Made by a program: the position numbers and the translations under genes. Positions 1 through 5,372 of a stretch of 5,372 nucleotides of DNA are shown here, piece by piece. The stretch comes from JAAZMU01 sp964547725 (lineage in GTDB: Bacteria; Patescibacteriota; Minisyncoccia; Minisyncoccales; Minisyncoccaceae), in the NCBI GenBank assembly GCA_964547725.1, contig CAZJOO010000030.1:1-5372 (forward strand), in the 5' to 3' direction. The notes under the pieces are model-generated. The model saw only the letters and a list, made by a program, of their open reading frames with translations. It ran no database searches and had not been told where the DNA came from. Positions within the stretch are counted from its first letter, which is position 1. Each line of letters starts with the position of its first letter.

Positions 1-46
1 AAAAGAATGTTGTTGTATTATTTATTATTAAAAAAATCAAAGAAAT

Positions 47-1627
47 ATGTTTTTCAAATCAAAGAAATTTTGGATTATAGCAGGTATTGCTGTTTTAGTT
101 ATTGTTATTTTAATAAGTGCGATTTCGTCAGGAAATAAAGTTCCTCAGCACGAAACTGTTAAAGTTGAAAGAGGTGATTTAGTCCAAACAGTAGATGTTA
201 CTGGAAAAATTAAATCAGAGAATGATGTTTCTCTTCAATTTGAGACAGGTGGAGTAATAGACAAAATATATGTTGTCGAGGGAGAAGAAGTTAAAAAAGG
301 AGATGTTTTAGCAAAATTAAATTTAGATGTTTCCAACTCTCAAGTAGCTCAAGCAAAAGCTAATTTAGAACAAAAGATTGCTGGGGTTTCAGAAGAACAA
401 ATAGAAGTTTCTCAAAAGCAAGTAAATGCTTCAGAGATAGCATATGAAAAAGCAAAATTGAATTTAACTAATATCTCTAGTTTGGCTAATGAGAATCTAA
501 ACAATAGCTACACTTCAGGATTAGATCTTTTAGGAGATACATATATTAAGCTCTTTAACACTTTGAAGTTTGCAGAAGAGCTTAGAGATGATTATTTTTC
601 TGCCTTAAATCAAGAGAGTATTAATATTAAAAATCAAATACAGTATGAAATAAAAGAGCCTTTAATAAAAGCTAAGGCTAGTCTTGATTATGCTAAGCAA
701 ACAAAATCCTTTAGCGACATAGATTTAGCTGTAATAGAAATGGATGCTACTATTAAAAGCACATTAAACACTCTTTTATTAATTAAAAATGTGTCAGAAG
801 ATGTTAATTACAAAAACGTGATTACAACTACTGATAAAGCTACTTTAGATCAAAACAAGCTAACCATTAGTACTTCTCAAATTTCTTTAACAAGTTTTCA
901 AAATGAAATTTCTTTATTAAAACTTCAAAACGAAAATAACATTAAATCAGCTGAAATTGGTGTTGAAGAAGCTTTTGCCAGCTTAGAGCTTCAACGAGCG
1001 AATTACGATTCTTTAGTAGCTACTCCGAGAGAAGTAGATTTAGCATATTTTAAATCAGTTCTAGAACAAGCAATTATCAGTAGGGATAAAGGAATTATTG
1101 TCGCTCCAATAAGCGGAACAATAACTAATATAAACAAAGAAGAGGGGGAATTGATTTCTTCTGCTGAAGCTTTAATTGAAATGTTGTCTCCTCAATATCA
1201 AATAGAAGTAAATATTCCAGAAACTGATATTGTAAAAATAAGTGTTGGGGATAAGGCAGACATAGAACTTGATGCTCTTTCTGATAAAACCTTAAAAGCA
1301 GAAGTTGTTTCTGTTAATCCTGCTGCTAATACAATTCAAGATGTAGTTTACTACAAAGTAGTTTTAAGTATTTTAGAAGCGGATGAAAGGGTTAAACCAG
1401 GAATGACCGCTGATATTTTAATTTATACAGATGAAAAAAATGATGTTCTTTATCTTCCCTCAAGAAGTATTTTAACAGAAGGAAATAGAAAGTATGTTAG
1501 AGTTTTAGAGAACGGAGAAATTGTTGAAAAAGAAGTTTCTGTTGGATTAAATGCTGACGACTCTAAAAAAGAAATACTTTCTGGAGTTAATGAAGGAGAA
1601 GAGATTATTCTAAAAATAGCAGAATAA
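47..1627 (+). CDS. MacA/HlyD-family membrane-fusion (adaptor) subunit of ABC transporter
   Basis: This is the extracytoplasmic adaptor of a MacAB/YknXYZ-type ABC transporter. Residues 1-7 are basic and residues 8-27 form one hydrophobic segment with no lipobox Cys, so it is probably an uncleaved N-terminal anchor. The first lipoyl-like half is at about 58-93 (GGVIDKIYVVEGEEVKKGD) and the second at about 347-380 (IVAPISGTITNINKEEGE). A beta-barrel follows (about 383-460, with VKPGMTADI at 449-457), then a C-terminal membrane-proximal domain (465-524). The two lipoyl halves are about 250 residues apart. They enclose coiled-coil arms (about 98-142 and 265-345) and an extra helical region at about 145-262, which makes the protein (526 aa) much longer than E. 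coli MacA (about 370 aa). The ATG at 47 is chosen because it gives a complete signal anchor; no Shine-Dalgarno precedes it. It is the first visible gene of the operon, and the ATPase gene follows after 4 nt. The family is clear, but the substrate is not. The name macA is withheld because the organism may lack TolC. Confidence 0.9.
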   Translation: MFFKSKKFWIIAGIAVLVIVILISAISSGNKVPQHETVKVERGDLVQTVDVTGKIKSENDVSLQFETGGVIDKIYVVEGEEVKKGDVLAKLNLDVSNSQVAQAKANLEQKIAGVSEEQIEVSQKQVNASEIAYEKAKLNLTNISSLANENLNNSYTSGLDLLGDTYIKLFNTLKFAEELRDDYFSALNQESINIKNQIQYEIKEPLIKAKASLDYAKQTKSFSDIDLAVIEMDATIKSTLNTLLLIKNVSEDVNYKNVITTTDKATLDQNKLTISTSQISLTSFQNEISLLKLQNENNIKSAEIGVEEAFASLELQRANYDSLVATPREVDLAYFKSVLEQAIISRDKGIIVAPISGTITNINKEEGELISSAEALIEMLSPQYQIEVNIPETDIVKISVGDKADIELDALSDKTLKAEVVSVNPAANTIQDVVYYKVVLSILEADERVKPGMTADILIYTDEKNDVLYLPSRSILTEGNRKYVRVLENGEIVEKEVSVGLNADDSKKEILSGVNEGEEIILKIAE

Positions 1628-1631
1628 CTTT

Positions 1632-2351
1632 ATGTTAATAAAAGTACAAGACTTAAAAAAAGAGTTTGCTAACGAGGAAGTAGTTACAAAGGTGCTTCAT
1701 GGAGTTTCTTTTAATATTGAGAAAGGAGAGTTTGTTTCTATTATGGGACCATCTGGTTCTGGAAAATCAACCTTGATGCACATTTTAGGATTCCTAGACA
1801 AACTAAGTTCTGGACAATATTTTTTTGAAGACGAGGATGTTTCCAAACTTACTTCTGATGAGCTGGCTCTGAAAAGAGCAAAGAAGGTTGGCTTTATTTT
1901 TCAATCATTCAATCTTCTTCAGACCTTAACCGTGCTTGAAAATGTTACTCTTCCTTTAGTTTATTCAAACGTTAAAGAAAAGGATAGAGAAAAGATAGGC
2001 AAAGATTTATTAGAAAAGGTTGGACTTGGACATCGATTAGATTATAATCCAAATAAACTATCAGGAGGAGAAAAGCAAAGAGTAGCGATTGCAAGAGCGC
2101 TTGTTAATAATCCAGAAGTTATTTTTGCGGATGAACCAACAGGAAATTTAGATTCTAAATCTGGTTTTCAGGTTATGAAAATTCTGCAAGATTTAAATGA
2201 AAAAGGTAATACAATAATTCTAGTTACTCACGAGCGAATTACTGCTGAGTATGCTAAAAGAATTATTAATATCAAAGATGGTTTGATTGTAAGTGACGAA
2301 CAAGTGTTAAAAAGACAGGTTGCTAAAGACAATAGTGAATTAATAAAATAG
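1632..2351 (+). CDS. MacB/LolD-type ABC transporter ATP-binding protein
   Basis: This is a cytoplasmic ATPase that should drive the two permeases encoded downstream. All nucleotide-binding motifs are intact: Walker A GPSGSGKST (39-47), Q-loop Gln91 in FIFQSFNLL, signature LSGGEKQR (143-150), Walker B VIFADEP with catalytic Glu168, D-loop NLDS (172-175) and switch His200 in VTHE. The FQ-FNLL, P-GNLDS and VTHE variants are typical of the MacB/LolD/FtsE branch (mechanotransmission-type exporters). At 239 aa it is a single free-standing domain. E. coli MacB differs in having ATPase and permease fused in one chain, so this layout resembles Bacillus YknY or LolD. The ATG lies 4 nt after the adaptor stop with no Shine-Dalgarno. 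The TAG stop directly abuts the next ATG. A short charged tail (about 222-239) follows the conserved core. The catalytic class is nearly certain; the transported substrate is unknown. Confidence 0.96.
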   Translation: MLIKVQDLKKEFANEEVVTKVLHGVSFNIEKGEFVSIMGPSGSGKSTLMHILGFLDKLSSGQYFFEDEDVSKLTSDELALKRAKKVGFIFQSFNLLQTLTVLENVTLPLVYSNVKEKDREKIGKDLLEKVGLGHRLDYNPNKLSGGEKQRVAIARALVNNPEVIFADEPTGNLDSKSGFQVMKILQDLNEKGNTIILVTHERITAEYAKRIINIKDGLIVSDEQVLKRQVAKDNSELIK

Positions 2352-3584
2352 ATGAGCATTTTCGAATCAATTAAAATATCTGTTCAAATGCTGCTTAAGA
2401 ATAAAATGCAGTCTTTTTTAACTATGCTCGGAATAATTATTGGAGTAATGGCTGTGGTTATCGTAATGTCTGTGGGAGCAAGTTCTCAGGAGTTTATTCT
2501 AAACGAAGTTAAAACTATTGGTACTGATTTAATAGGAGTTTTGCCAGGAAGTTCGGACGGACCACCTTCAAGTGTGATGGGAATTGTTAATACAAGTTTA
2601 ACATATGAAGATGGGGAGAAAATTATGGCACAAAATTATTCTAACATTGGTAGTTTGGCGATGTATGTGCAAGGAAATACTAAAATTATTGCGGGAGAAA
2701 AAAATCTTAATATTTCTTTTTCTGGATCAACAGAAGATTATATGATTATACAGAAGGTAGAAATAGCTGAAGGAAGATTTTACACCAAAGAAGAAGAAAA
2801 GAATTATTCTCGAGTGGTGGTTTTAGGCTCAGAAGTAGCTAAAGAATTATTTGGAGACCAAAGTCCTATTGGTGAAAAGGTGAAAATTAAAGATTTAAGT
2901 TTTAAGGTTATTGGAGTGTTTAAGGAAAAGGGTAGTAGTCTTACTCAAGACCAAGATAATTCCATTGTTGTTCCAATTAAAACAGCTCAGAAATTATTAC
3001 TTGGCATTGATTACATCAATCTTATGAGAATCAAGGTTGTTGATGAAAGCTTAATTAGTGCCACTGAAGAAGACATCAAAAGCGTCTTAAGGGATAGTCA
3101 CAATATAGATAATGAAGATGATGATGATTTTACGGTTAATGCTACGGCGACAGCTCTTGAATCAATAGAAGCAATTACTAACGCCATGACTCTTTTTCTT
3201 GTAGCCATATCAGCCATATCTTTGATTGTGGGAGGCTTTGGTATTATGAATATAATGTTAGCCACCGTTGAGGAAAGAATCTCTGAAATAGGGCTTAGAA
3301 AGGCTTTGGGAGCGAAAGAAAGTCAGATAGTAGGACAGTTTTTAATCGAAACAGTTGTGATTACTTTTTTAAGTGGAATTATTGGTATTATTGTAGGAGT
3401 ATTTATTTCTTTTGTGATTTACAAGGTGATTGTTTTATTCGGAACTAATTGGTTTTTTATCATTCCTTTTTGGTCAGTAGCTTTAGCAGCTTTTGTCTCT
3501 ATAGCAATTGGTCTTATCTTCGGAATTGCTCCAGCTAAAAAAGCAAGTAAGTTAAATCCGATTGAAGCATTAAGATATGAATAA
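2352..3584 (+). CDS. MacB/FtsX-type ABC transporter permease, first paralogue
   Basis: This is an integral membrane subunit of the exporter. It has a cytoplasmic N-terminal helix (about 1-18, SIKISVQMLLKNKMQ) and TM1 at about 21-43. A large extracytoplasmic domain follows (about 44-276), with the MacB_PCD hallmarks IAEGRFYT (138-145), VVVLGSEVAKELFGD (155-169) and FKVIGVFKEKG (184-194). The C-terminal FtsX domain has TM2 about 277-302 (VGGFGIMNIM 293-302), the coupling region EERISEIGLRKALGAK (307-322), TM3 about 330-360 and TM4 about 372-393. The tail PAKKASKLNPIEALRYE is the classic ending of this family. An acidic run (NEDDDDF, 254-260) sits just before TM2, where the family usually has a DDF motif. 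The start codon touches the ATPase stop codon, which implies translational coupling. It is not fused to an ATPase, and its periplasmic domain is about the size of that in E. coli MacB. It probably pairs with the paralogue encoded next, though homodimers cannot be excluded. Confidence 0.94.
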   Translation: MSIFESIKISVQMLLKNKMQSFLTMLGIIIGVMAVVIVMSVGASSQEFILNEVKTIGTDLIGVLPGSSDGPPSSVMGIVNTSLTYEDGEKIMAQNYSNIGSLAMYVQGNTKIIAGEKNLNISFSGSTEDYMIIQKVEIAEGRFYTKEEEKNYSRVVVLGSEVAKELFGDQSPIGEKVKIKDLSFKVIGVFKEKGSSLTQDQDNSIVVPIKTAQKLLLGIDYINLMRIKVVDESLISATEEDIKSVLRDSHNIDNEDDDDFTVNATATALESIEAITNAMTLFLVAISAISLIVGGFGIMNIMLATVEERISEIGLRKALGAKESQIVGQFLIETVVITFLSGIIGIIVGVFISFVIYKVIVLFGTNWFFIIPFWSVALAAFVSIAIGLIFGIAPAKKASKLNPIEALRYE

Positions 3585-4809
3585 TTTTAAAATAGCTTTT
3601 GACAATTTAAAAAAGAATAAAACCAGAATGGTTTTAACCATGATTGCGGTTGCTCTAGGAGTGTCTATTTTAATTATTATGCTTGCGACTGGTGCAGGGC
3701 TGAAAGAAATGATTTTAAGTGAAATGGACTACTATGGTTCAGATGTTATTAATATAGAGACTAGAGTTCCCGGAAAATCGGCCACAGAATCTTCTACTGA
3801 TTTAGCCAAAGGAGTGGTTATTACCACTTTTAAAAACTCTGATGTAGAAAAGCTTAAAAAACATGATAATGTTGACCGCGGTTATAGTTATGTAACGGGA
3901 CAGGAGATTATAAAATACGAAGGAGAGAGTAAAAATACCCTCATCTTTGGATATGGAACAGAGGCTCCTAATGTAGAAAAATTAGAAATTGCTGAAGGAA
4001 GATTCTATACTGAAGAAGAAGAGAATTCTGCTAGTTTGGTAATTGTTTTAGGGCATGGTGTTAAAGAAGAACTTTTTGGAGACGATGACGCTCTTTCTAA
4101 AACAGTAAACATTAAAGGATTACCTTTTAAGGTTGTTGGCGTTGTTAAAGAAAGAGGGGCTAGTGGAATGATGAGTTTTGATGATATTGTTTATATTCCA
4201 GTAATAACGATGCAGAAAAGAATTCTTGGAACAGACTATGTTATTGGGGTTTCTTTGAAAGTGAAGGATGTTTCTATAATCGACCAAACAAAAGAAGATT
4301 TAATTTATACGCTAAGAGAAGAGCATAATATAAAAGGATTGAACGAAGACGACTTTGAAGCAATGACCATGGACGAAGCGCTTTCAATGGTAATGACAAT
4401 AGTTAATGGAATTAATGCGCTTTTAGTAACTTTGGCTTTAGTTTCTCTTATCGTTGGGGGAGTTGGTATTATGAACATTATGTATGTTTCGGTAACAGAA
4501 AGAACCTTTGAAGTAGGTTTAAGAATGGCTCTTGGGGCGAAGAAAAAAGATATTTTAGTTCAGTTCTTATCAGAAGCTCTTGTCTTAACTCTAATTGGAG
4601 GAATTTTAGGAATAGTCGTGGGAATATCTTTCTGTTTATTCTTTAACTATATTTCTTCTGTCCTGGACTTAGGCGTTACGGCGGTAATTACTATCACTTC
4701 AGTAATTTTTGCTTTTGTTTTTTCTATGATTTTAGGACTCTTAGCTGGAGTTTATCCAGCCAAAAGAGCTTCTAGCTTAAACCCAATAGTTTCATTAATG
4801 AAGAAATAA
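3577..4809 (+). CDS. MacB/FtsX-type ABC transporter permease, second paralogue
   Basis: This is the second integral membrane subunit, homologous to the permease just upstream and also 410 aa. It has TM1 about 18-40, an extracytoplasmic domain about 41-272, TM2 about 275-302, TM3 about 330-358 and TM4 about 370-392. Landmark motifs fall at the same residue numbers as in the first copy: IAEGRFYT 138-145, ELFGD 165-169, VGGVGIMNIM 293-302, GLRMALGAK 314-322 and LNPI 401-404. The N-terminal part runs three residues shorter, and this is compensated before residue 138. The C-terminus ends VSLMKK, without the usual EAL-RYE ending, and the loop between about 58 and 100 has diverged. These differences suggest specialised partners, as for LolC and LolE. 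The start overlaps the previous gene by 8 nt with no Shine-Dalgarno, so re-initiation by terminating ribosomes is likely. Its TAA stop lies at the edge of an A-run that encodes the U-tract of the opposite-strand terminator. Confidence 0.94.
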   Translation: MNNFKIAFDNLKKNKTRMVLTMIAVALGVSILIIMLATGAGLKEMILSEMDYYGSDVINIETRVPGKSATESSTDLAKGVVITTFKNSDVEKLKKHDNVDRGYSYVTGQEIIKYEGESKNTLIFGYGTEAPNVEKLEIAEGRFYTEEEENSASLVIVLGHGVKEELFGDDDALSKTVNIKGLPFKVVGVVKERGASGMMSFDDIVYIPVITMQKRILGTDYVIGVSLKVKDVSIIDQTKEDLIYTLREEHNIKGLNEDDFEAMTMDEALSMVMTIVNGINALLVTLALVSLIVGGVGIMNIMYVSVTERTFEVGLRMALGAKKKDILVQFLSEALVLTLIGGILGIVVGISFCLFFNYISSVLDLGVTAVITITSVIFAFVFSMILGLLAGVYPAKRASSLNPIVSLMKK

Positions 4810-4813
4810 AAAA

Positions 4814-4835
4814 AGCAAACATTTTTATGTTTGCT
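4814..4835 (-). terminator. Intrinsic terminator of the small - strand gene (hairpin between convergent genes)
   Basis: A perfect 9-bp stem (AGCAAACAT paired with ATGTTTGCT) closes a 4-nt loop. On the - strand the hairpin is followed by a run of Ts, the complement of the A-run at 4808-4814, which is the arrangement of a strong Rho-independent terminator. It lies 27 nt past the stop codon of the - strand gene. Read on the + strand, the same hairpin is followed by GGGTTAATAGG, not a T-tract, so termination of the transporter operon here should be weaker unless other factors help. The - strand U-tract overlaps the operon's TAA stop. Confidence 0.8.
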
Positions 4836-4862
4836 GGGTTAATAGGACCAAGAATTTTTTTC

Positions 4863-5099
4863 TCAGTGCAAAAAGACTCCTAGAGCTTTTTTAAAATCGC
4901 ATCCTCTTACAATCGTTGGATTTCTAACATCGTTTTTGATTGGACAATAAGGAAGACGATTATGTATTTTTTGAAGTAATTCGATTTGATTTTCTCTGCT
5001 TTTACATGTTTCGAAAGCAGCGATTTCTTCTTGATACCAAAGATCTTTGTATGTATCAAAGATCAAATCAATAAGCTCTTCGTTTTTTAGTCTAAACAT
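4863..5099 (-). CDS. Hypothetical protein, 78 aa, unknown family
   Basis: I do not recognise this protein. It is a small soluble protein with no membrane segment or signal peptide. The N-terminal half is charged and probably helical (about 5-48; acidic at EELIDLIFD, followed by WYQEEIAAFE). It ends in a short segment with three cysteines overall (Cys32, Cys52, Cys67). Cys52 lies in LPYCP and Cys67 in VRGCDF, but their spacing does not form a standard zinc finger. Three observations suggest a real gene: a well-spaced sigma70-like promoter directly upstream, a strong terminator 27 nt downstream, and an ORF that fills the space between them. The predicted 5' leader is only about 12 nt and contains just AGG about 13 nt before the ATG, so translation would be nearly leaderless or SD-independent. 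It converges on the transporter operon and diverges from the tRNA gene. There is no functional link to either beyond position. Confidence 0.65.
   Translation of the reverse strand: MFRLKNEELIDLIFDTYKDLWYQEEIAAFETCKSRENQIELLQKIHNRLPYCPIKNDVRNPTIVRGCDFKKALGVFLH
5031..5059. repeat. Imperfect palindrome within the small - strand gene
   Basis: A perfect 12-bp palindrome, CAAAGATCTTTG (5038-5049), is flanked by the complementary heptamers TTGATAC (5031-5037) and GTATCAA (5053-5059). A 3-nt bulge lies on one side. Transcribed from the - strand, it would fold into a long, slightly bulged hairpin about 40 nt after the start codon, within the codons for residues around FDTYKDLWYQ. A second AAAGATC (5059-5064 region) sits beside it as a partial direct repeat. 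It could be an mRNA structure, a protein-binding site, or chance in AT-rich coding DNA. Confidence 0.45.
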
Positions 5100-5118
5100 A
5101 CTATAAATAACCTGTTAC

Positions 5119-5146
5119 ATTATACATAGATTGATTTCTTTGACAA
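5119..5146 (-). promoter_or_regulatory. Sigma70-like promoter for the 78-aa gene
   Basis: On the - strand, TTGTCA (5146-5141, five of six matches to the -35 consensus) is followed after 16 nt by a perfect TATAAT -10 box (5124-5119). The expected start point is near 5112, giving a leader of about 12 nt before the ATG at 5099. Orientation and distance fit the small gene exactly. The -35 shares its bases with that of the candidate tRNA promoter on the other strand. Confidence 0.65.
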
Positions 5147-5155
5147 GACTCAAAG
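5138..5155. repeat. Small inverted repeat over the shared -35 region
   Basis: CTTTG (5138-5142) and CAAAG (5151-5155) form a perfect 5-bp inverted repeat with an 8-nt spacer. It spans the bases used as -35 by both divergent promoters. It could be an operator half-site pair, but it is short enough to be chance. Confidence 0.25.
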
Positions 5156-5168
5156 TGTTTGTTACTAT
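5140..5168 (+). promoter_or_regulatory. Candidate promoter of the tRNA-Asn gene (distal)
   Basis: A perfect TTGACA -35 (5140-5145) is followed by a 17-nt spacer and TACTAT (5163-5168, four of six -10 matches). Transcription would start near 5175, about 43 nt upstream of the mature tRNA 5' end, leaving a leader for RNase P to remove. The ideal -35 and spacing favour it over the proximal candidate. Confidence 0.5.
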
Positions 5169-5177
5169 AACATGGTC

Positions 5178-5206
5178 TTGAAATAAAATTAATTTTAAGA
5201 TAGGAT
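5178..5206 (+). promoter_or_regulatory. Candidate promoter of the tRNA-Asn gene (proximal, weaker)
   Basis: TTGAAA (5178-5183, five of six -35 matches), a 17-nt spacer and TAGGAT (5201-5206, four of six -10 matches) would start transcription about 5 nt before the tRNA. The region is very AT-rich, so chance matches are likely. It is listed because a second tRNA promoter would escape any interference from the divergent small gene. Confidence 0.25.
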
Positions 5207-5217
5207 ATAAATATTAT

Positions 5218-5292
5218 TCCGGCGTAGCGCAATGGTAGCGCAACTCCCTGTTAAGGAGTGGGTTGTAGGTTCGAGTCCTACCGCCGGAGCCA
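5218..5292 (+). tRNA. tRNA-Asn (anticodon GUU), CCA encoded
   Basis: The full cloverleaf can be drawn. The acceptor stem is TCCGGCG (5218-5224) paired with CGCCGGA (5282-5288). The D-stem is GCGC/GCGC with loop AATGGTA (5231-5237). The anticodon stem is ACTCC/GGAGT with loop CTGTTAA (5248-5254), placing the anticodon GTT at 5250-5252. There is a 5-nt variable loop, then T-stem GTAGG/CCTAC with loop TTCGAGT (5270-5276). All stems pair perfectly. Discriminator G5289 and the U1-A72 pair match asparagine tRNAs. CCA (5290-5292) is encoded. It reads AAC and AAU codons, which are common in this AT-rich genome. It stands alone in the visible sequence, between its own promoter candidates and a terminator. 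Confidence 0.97.
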
Positions 5293-5301
5293 AGTTAAAA
5301 A

Positions 5302-5323
5302 GCCCTTATTTTAAGGGTTTTTT
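5302..5323 (+). terminator. Intrinsic terminator of the tRNA-Asn transcript
   Basis: CCCTTA (5303-5308) pairs with TAAGGG (5312-5317) around a 3-nt loop, followed directly by six Ts (5318-5323). The preceding A-run could extend the stem against the Ts. It begins about 10 nt after the tRNA CCA end, so the transcript appears to be monocistronic. A weak AT-only inverted repeat, GTATTT/AAATAC (5324-5343), follows with no clear role. Confidence 0.85.
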
Positions 5324-5372
5324 GTATTTTTAATTATAAATACTCGAATTGATGGAATAAATATGTTATTAT

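Noticed and set aside
10..46. Possible -10 boxes (TATTAT at 16-21 and 23-28) upstream of the adaptor gene
   Set aside because: The stretch is low-complexity A/T where such hexamers arise by chance, and the matching -35 would fall outside the window. The operon promoter, or an upstream gene in the same operon, cannot be judged from here.
3177..3300. Acidic run in the first permease (NEDDDDF) and adjacent region as a calcium-binding motif
   Set aside because: The family commonly has a DDF motif just before TM2, and the paralogue shows NEDDF at the same place, so this is a modest expansion of a known feature. The spacing does not match an EF-hand or RTX loop.
2352..4809. The permease tandem as a mobile duplication or a single gene broken in two
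   Set aside because: Each copy is full length, with all expected membrane segments and the family C-terminal motif. The copies have diverged strongly, and no flanking repeats or frameshift remnants are seen.
5324..5343. AT-only inverted repeat GTATTT/AAATAC as a second terminator
   Set aside because: The stem has a single G-C pair, an 8-nt loop and no following T-run. It would be too weak to act as a terminator, and the preceding hairpin already explains termination.
5218..5372. tRNA gene as an attachment site of an integrated element
   Set aside because: No repeat of the tRNA 3' end occurs in the window and no integrase gene is visible. The tRNA is followed directly by its own terminator.
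5344..5372. Possible start of a further gene or promoter at the right edge
   Set aside because: The -35-like TTGATG (5349-5354) and the terminal TATTAT are only about 12 nt apart, and no reading frame can be followed in so short a stretch.

Overview
The window is AT-rich (roughly one third G+C by eye) and compact. It uses the standard bacterial code: TGG encodes Trp, and TGA appears only as a stop. It holds four co-directional genes on the + strand, one small convergent gene on the - strand, and a tRNA-Asn gene on the + strand. The start codons lack clear Shine-Dalgarno sequences. The proteins are rich in Lys, Ile, Glu and Asn. The adaptor protein carries a long helical insert, and no outer-membrane channel gene is seen. 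Together with the look of the tRNA, this suggests a small-genome bacterium such as a Patescibacteria/CPR lineage. That placement is inference; an AT-rich Gram-positive is a less favoured alternative.

Bases 47-4809 form a tight transporter operon. In order it encodes a MacA/HlyD-type membrane-anchored adaptor, a MacB/LolD-type ATPase, and two paralogous MacB/FtsX-type permeases of identical length (410 aa each). The junctions are a 4-nt gap, a zero-nt gap and an 8-nt overlap, so translational coupling is likely. The parts suggest one tripartite machine. The ATPase would power a permease heterodimer, as in LolCDE, and the adaptor would collect or guide the substrate outside the membrane, as in MacAB or YknXYZ. 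The substrate cannot be read from sequence; an antimicrobial peptide, a lipid or lipopeptide, or a secreted small molecule are the family-based options.

Bases 4810-5217 hold a convergent 78-aa gene of unknown function (4863-5099, -). It has its own sigma70-like promoter and a strong hairpin terminator. The U-tract of that terminator is encoded by the A-run that overlaps the operon's final stop codon. The promoter is back-to-back with a candidate promoter for the tRNA, and the two -35 hexamers lie on essentially the same bases on opposite strands.

Bases 5218-5292 encode a complete tRNA-Asn(GUU) with CCA in the gene, followed by an intrinsic terminator. The last ~50 bases are AT-rich and show only a weak inverted repeat. 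There is no sign of an insertion sequence, CRISPR array, phage gene or obvious new system. The most unusual points are the adaptor's inserted helical domain, the permease pair served by one ATPase, and the shared -35 between the small orphan gene and the tRNA.
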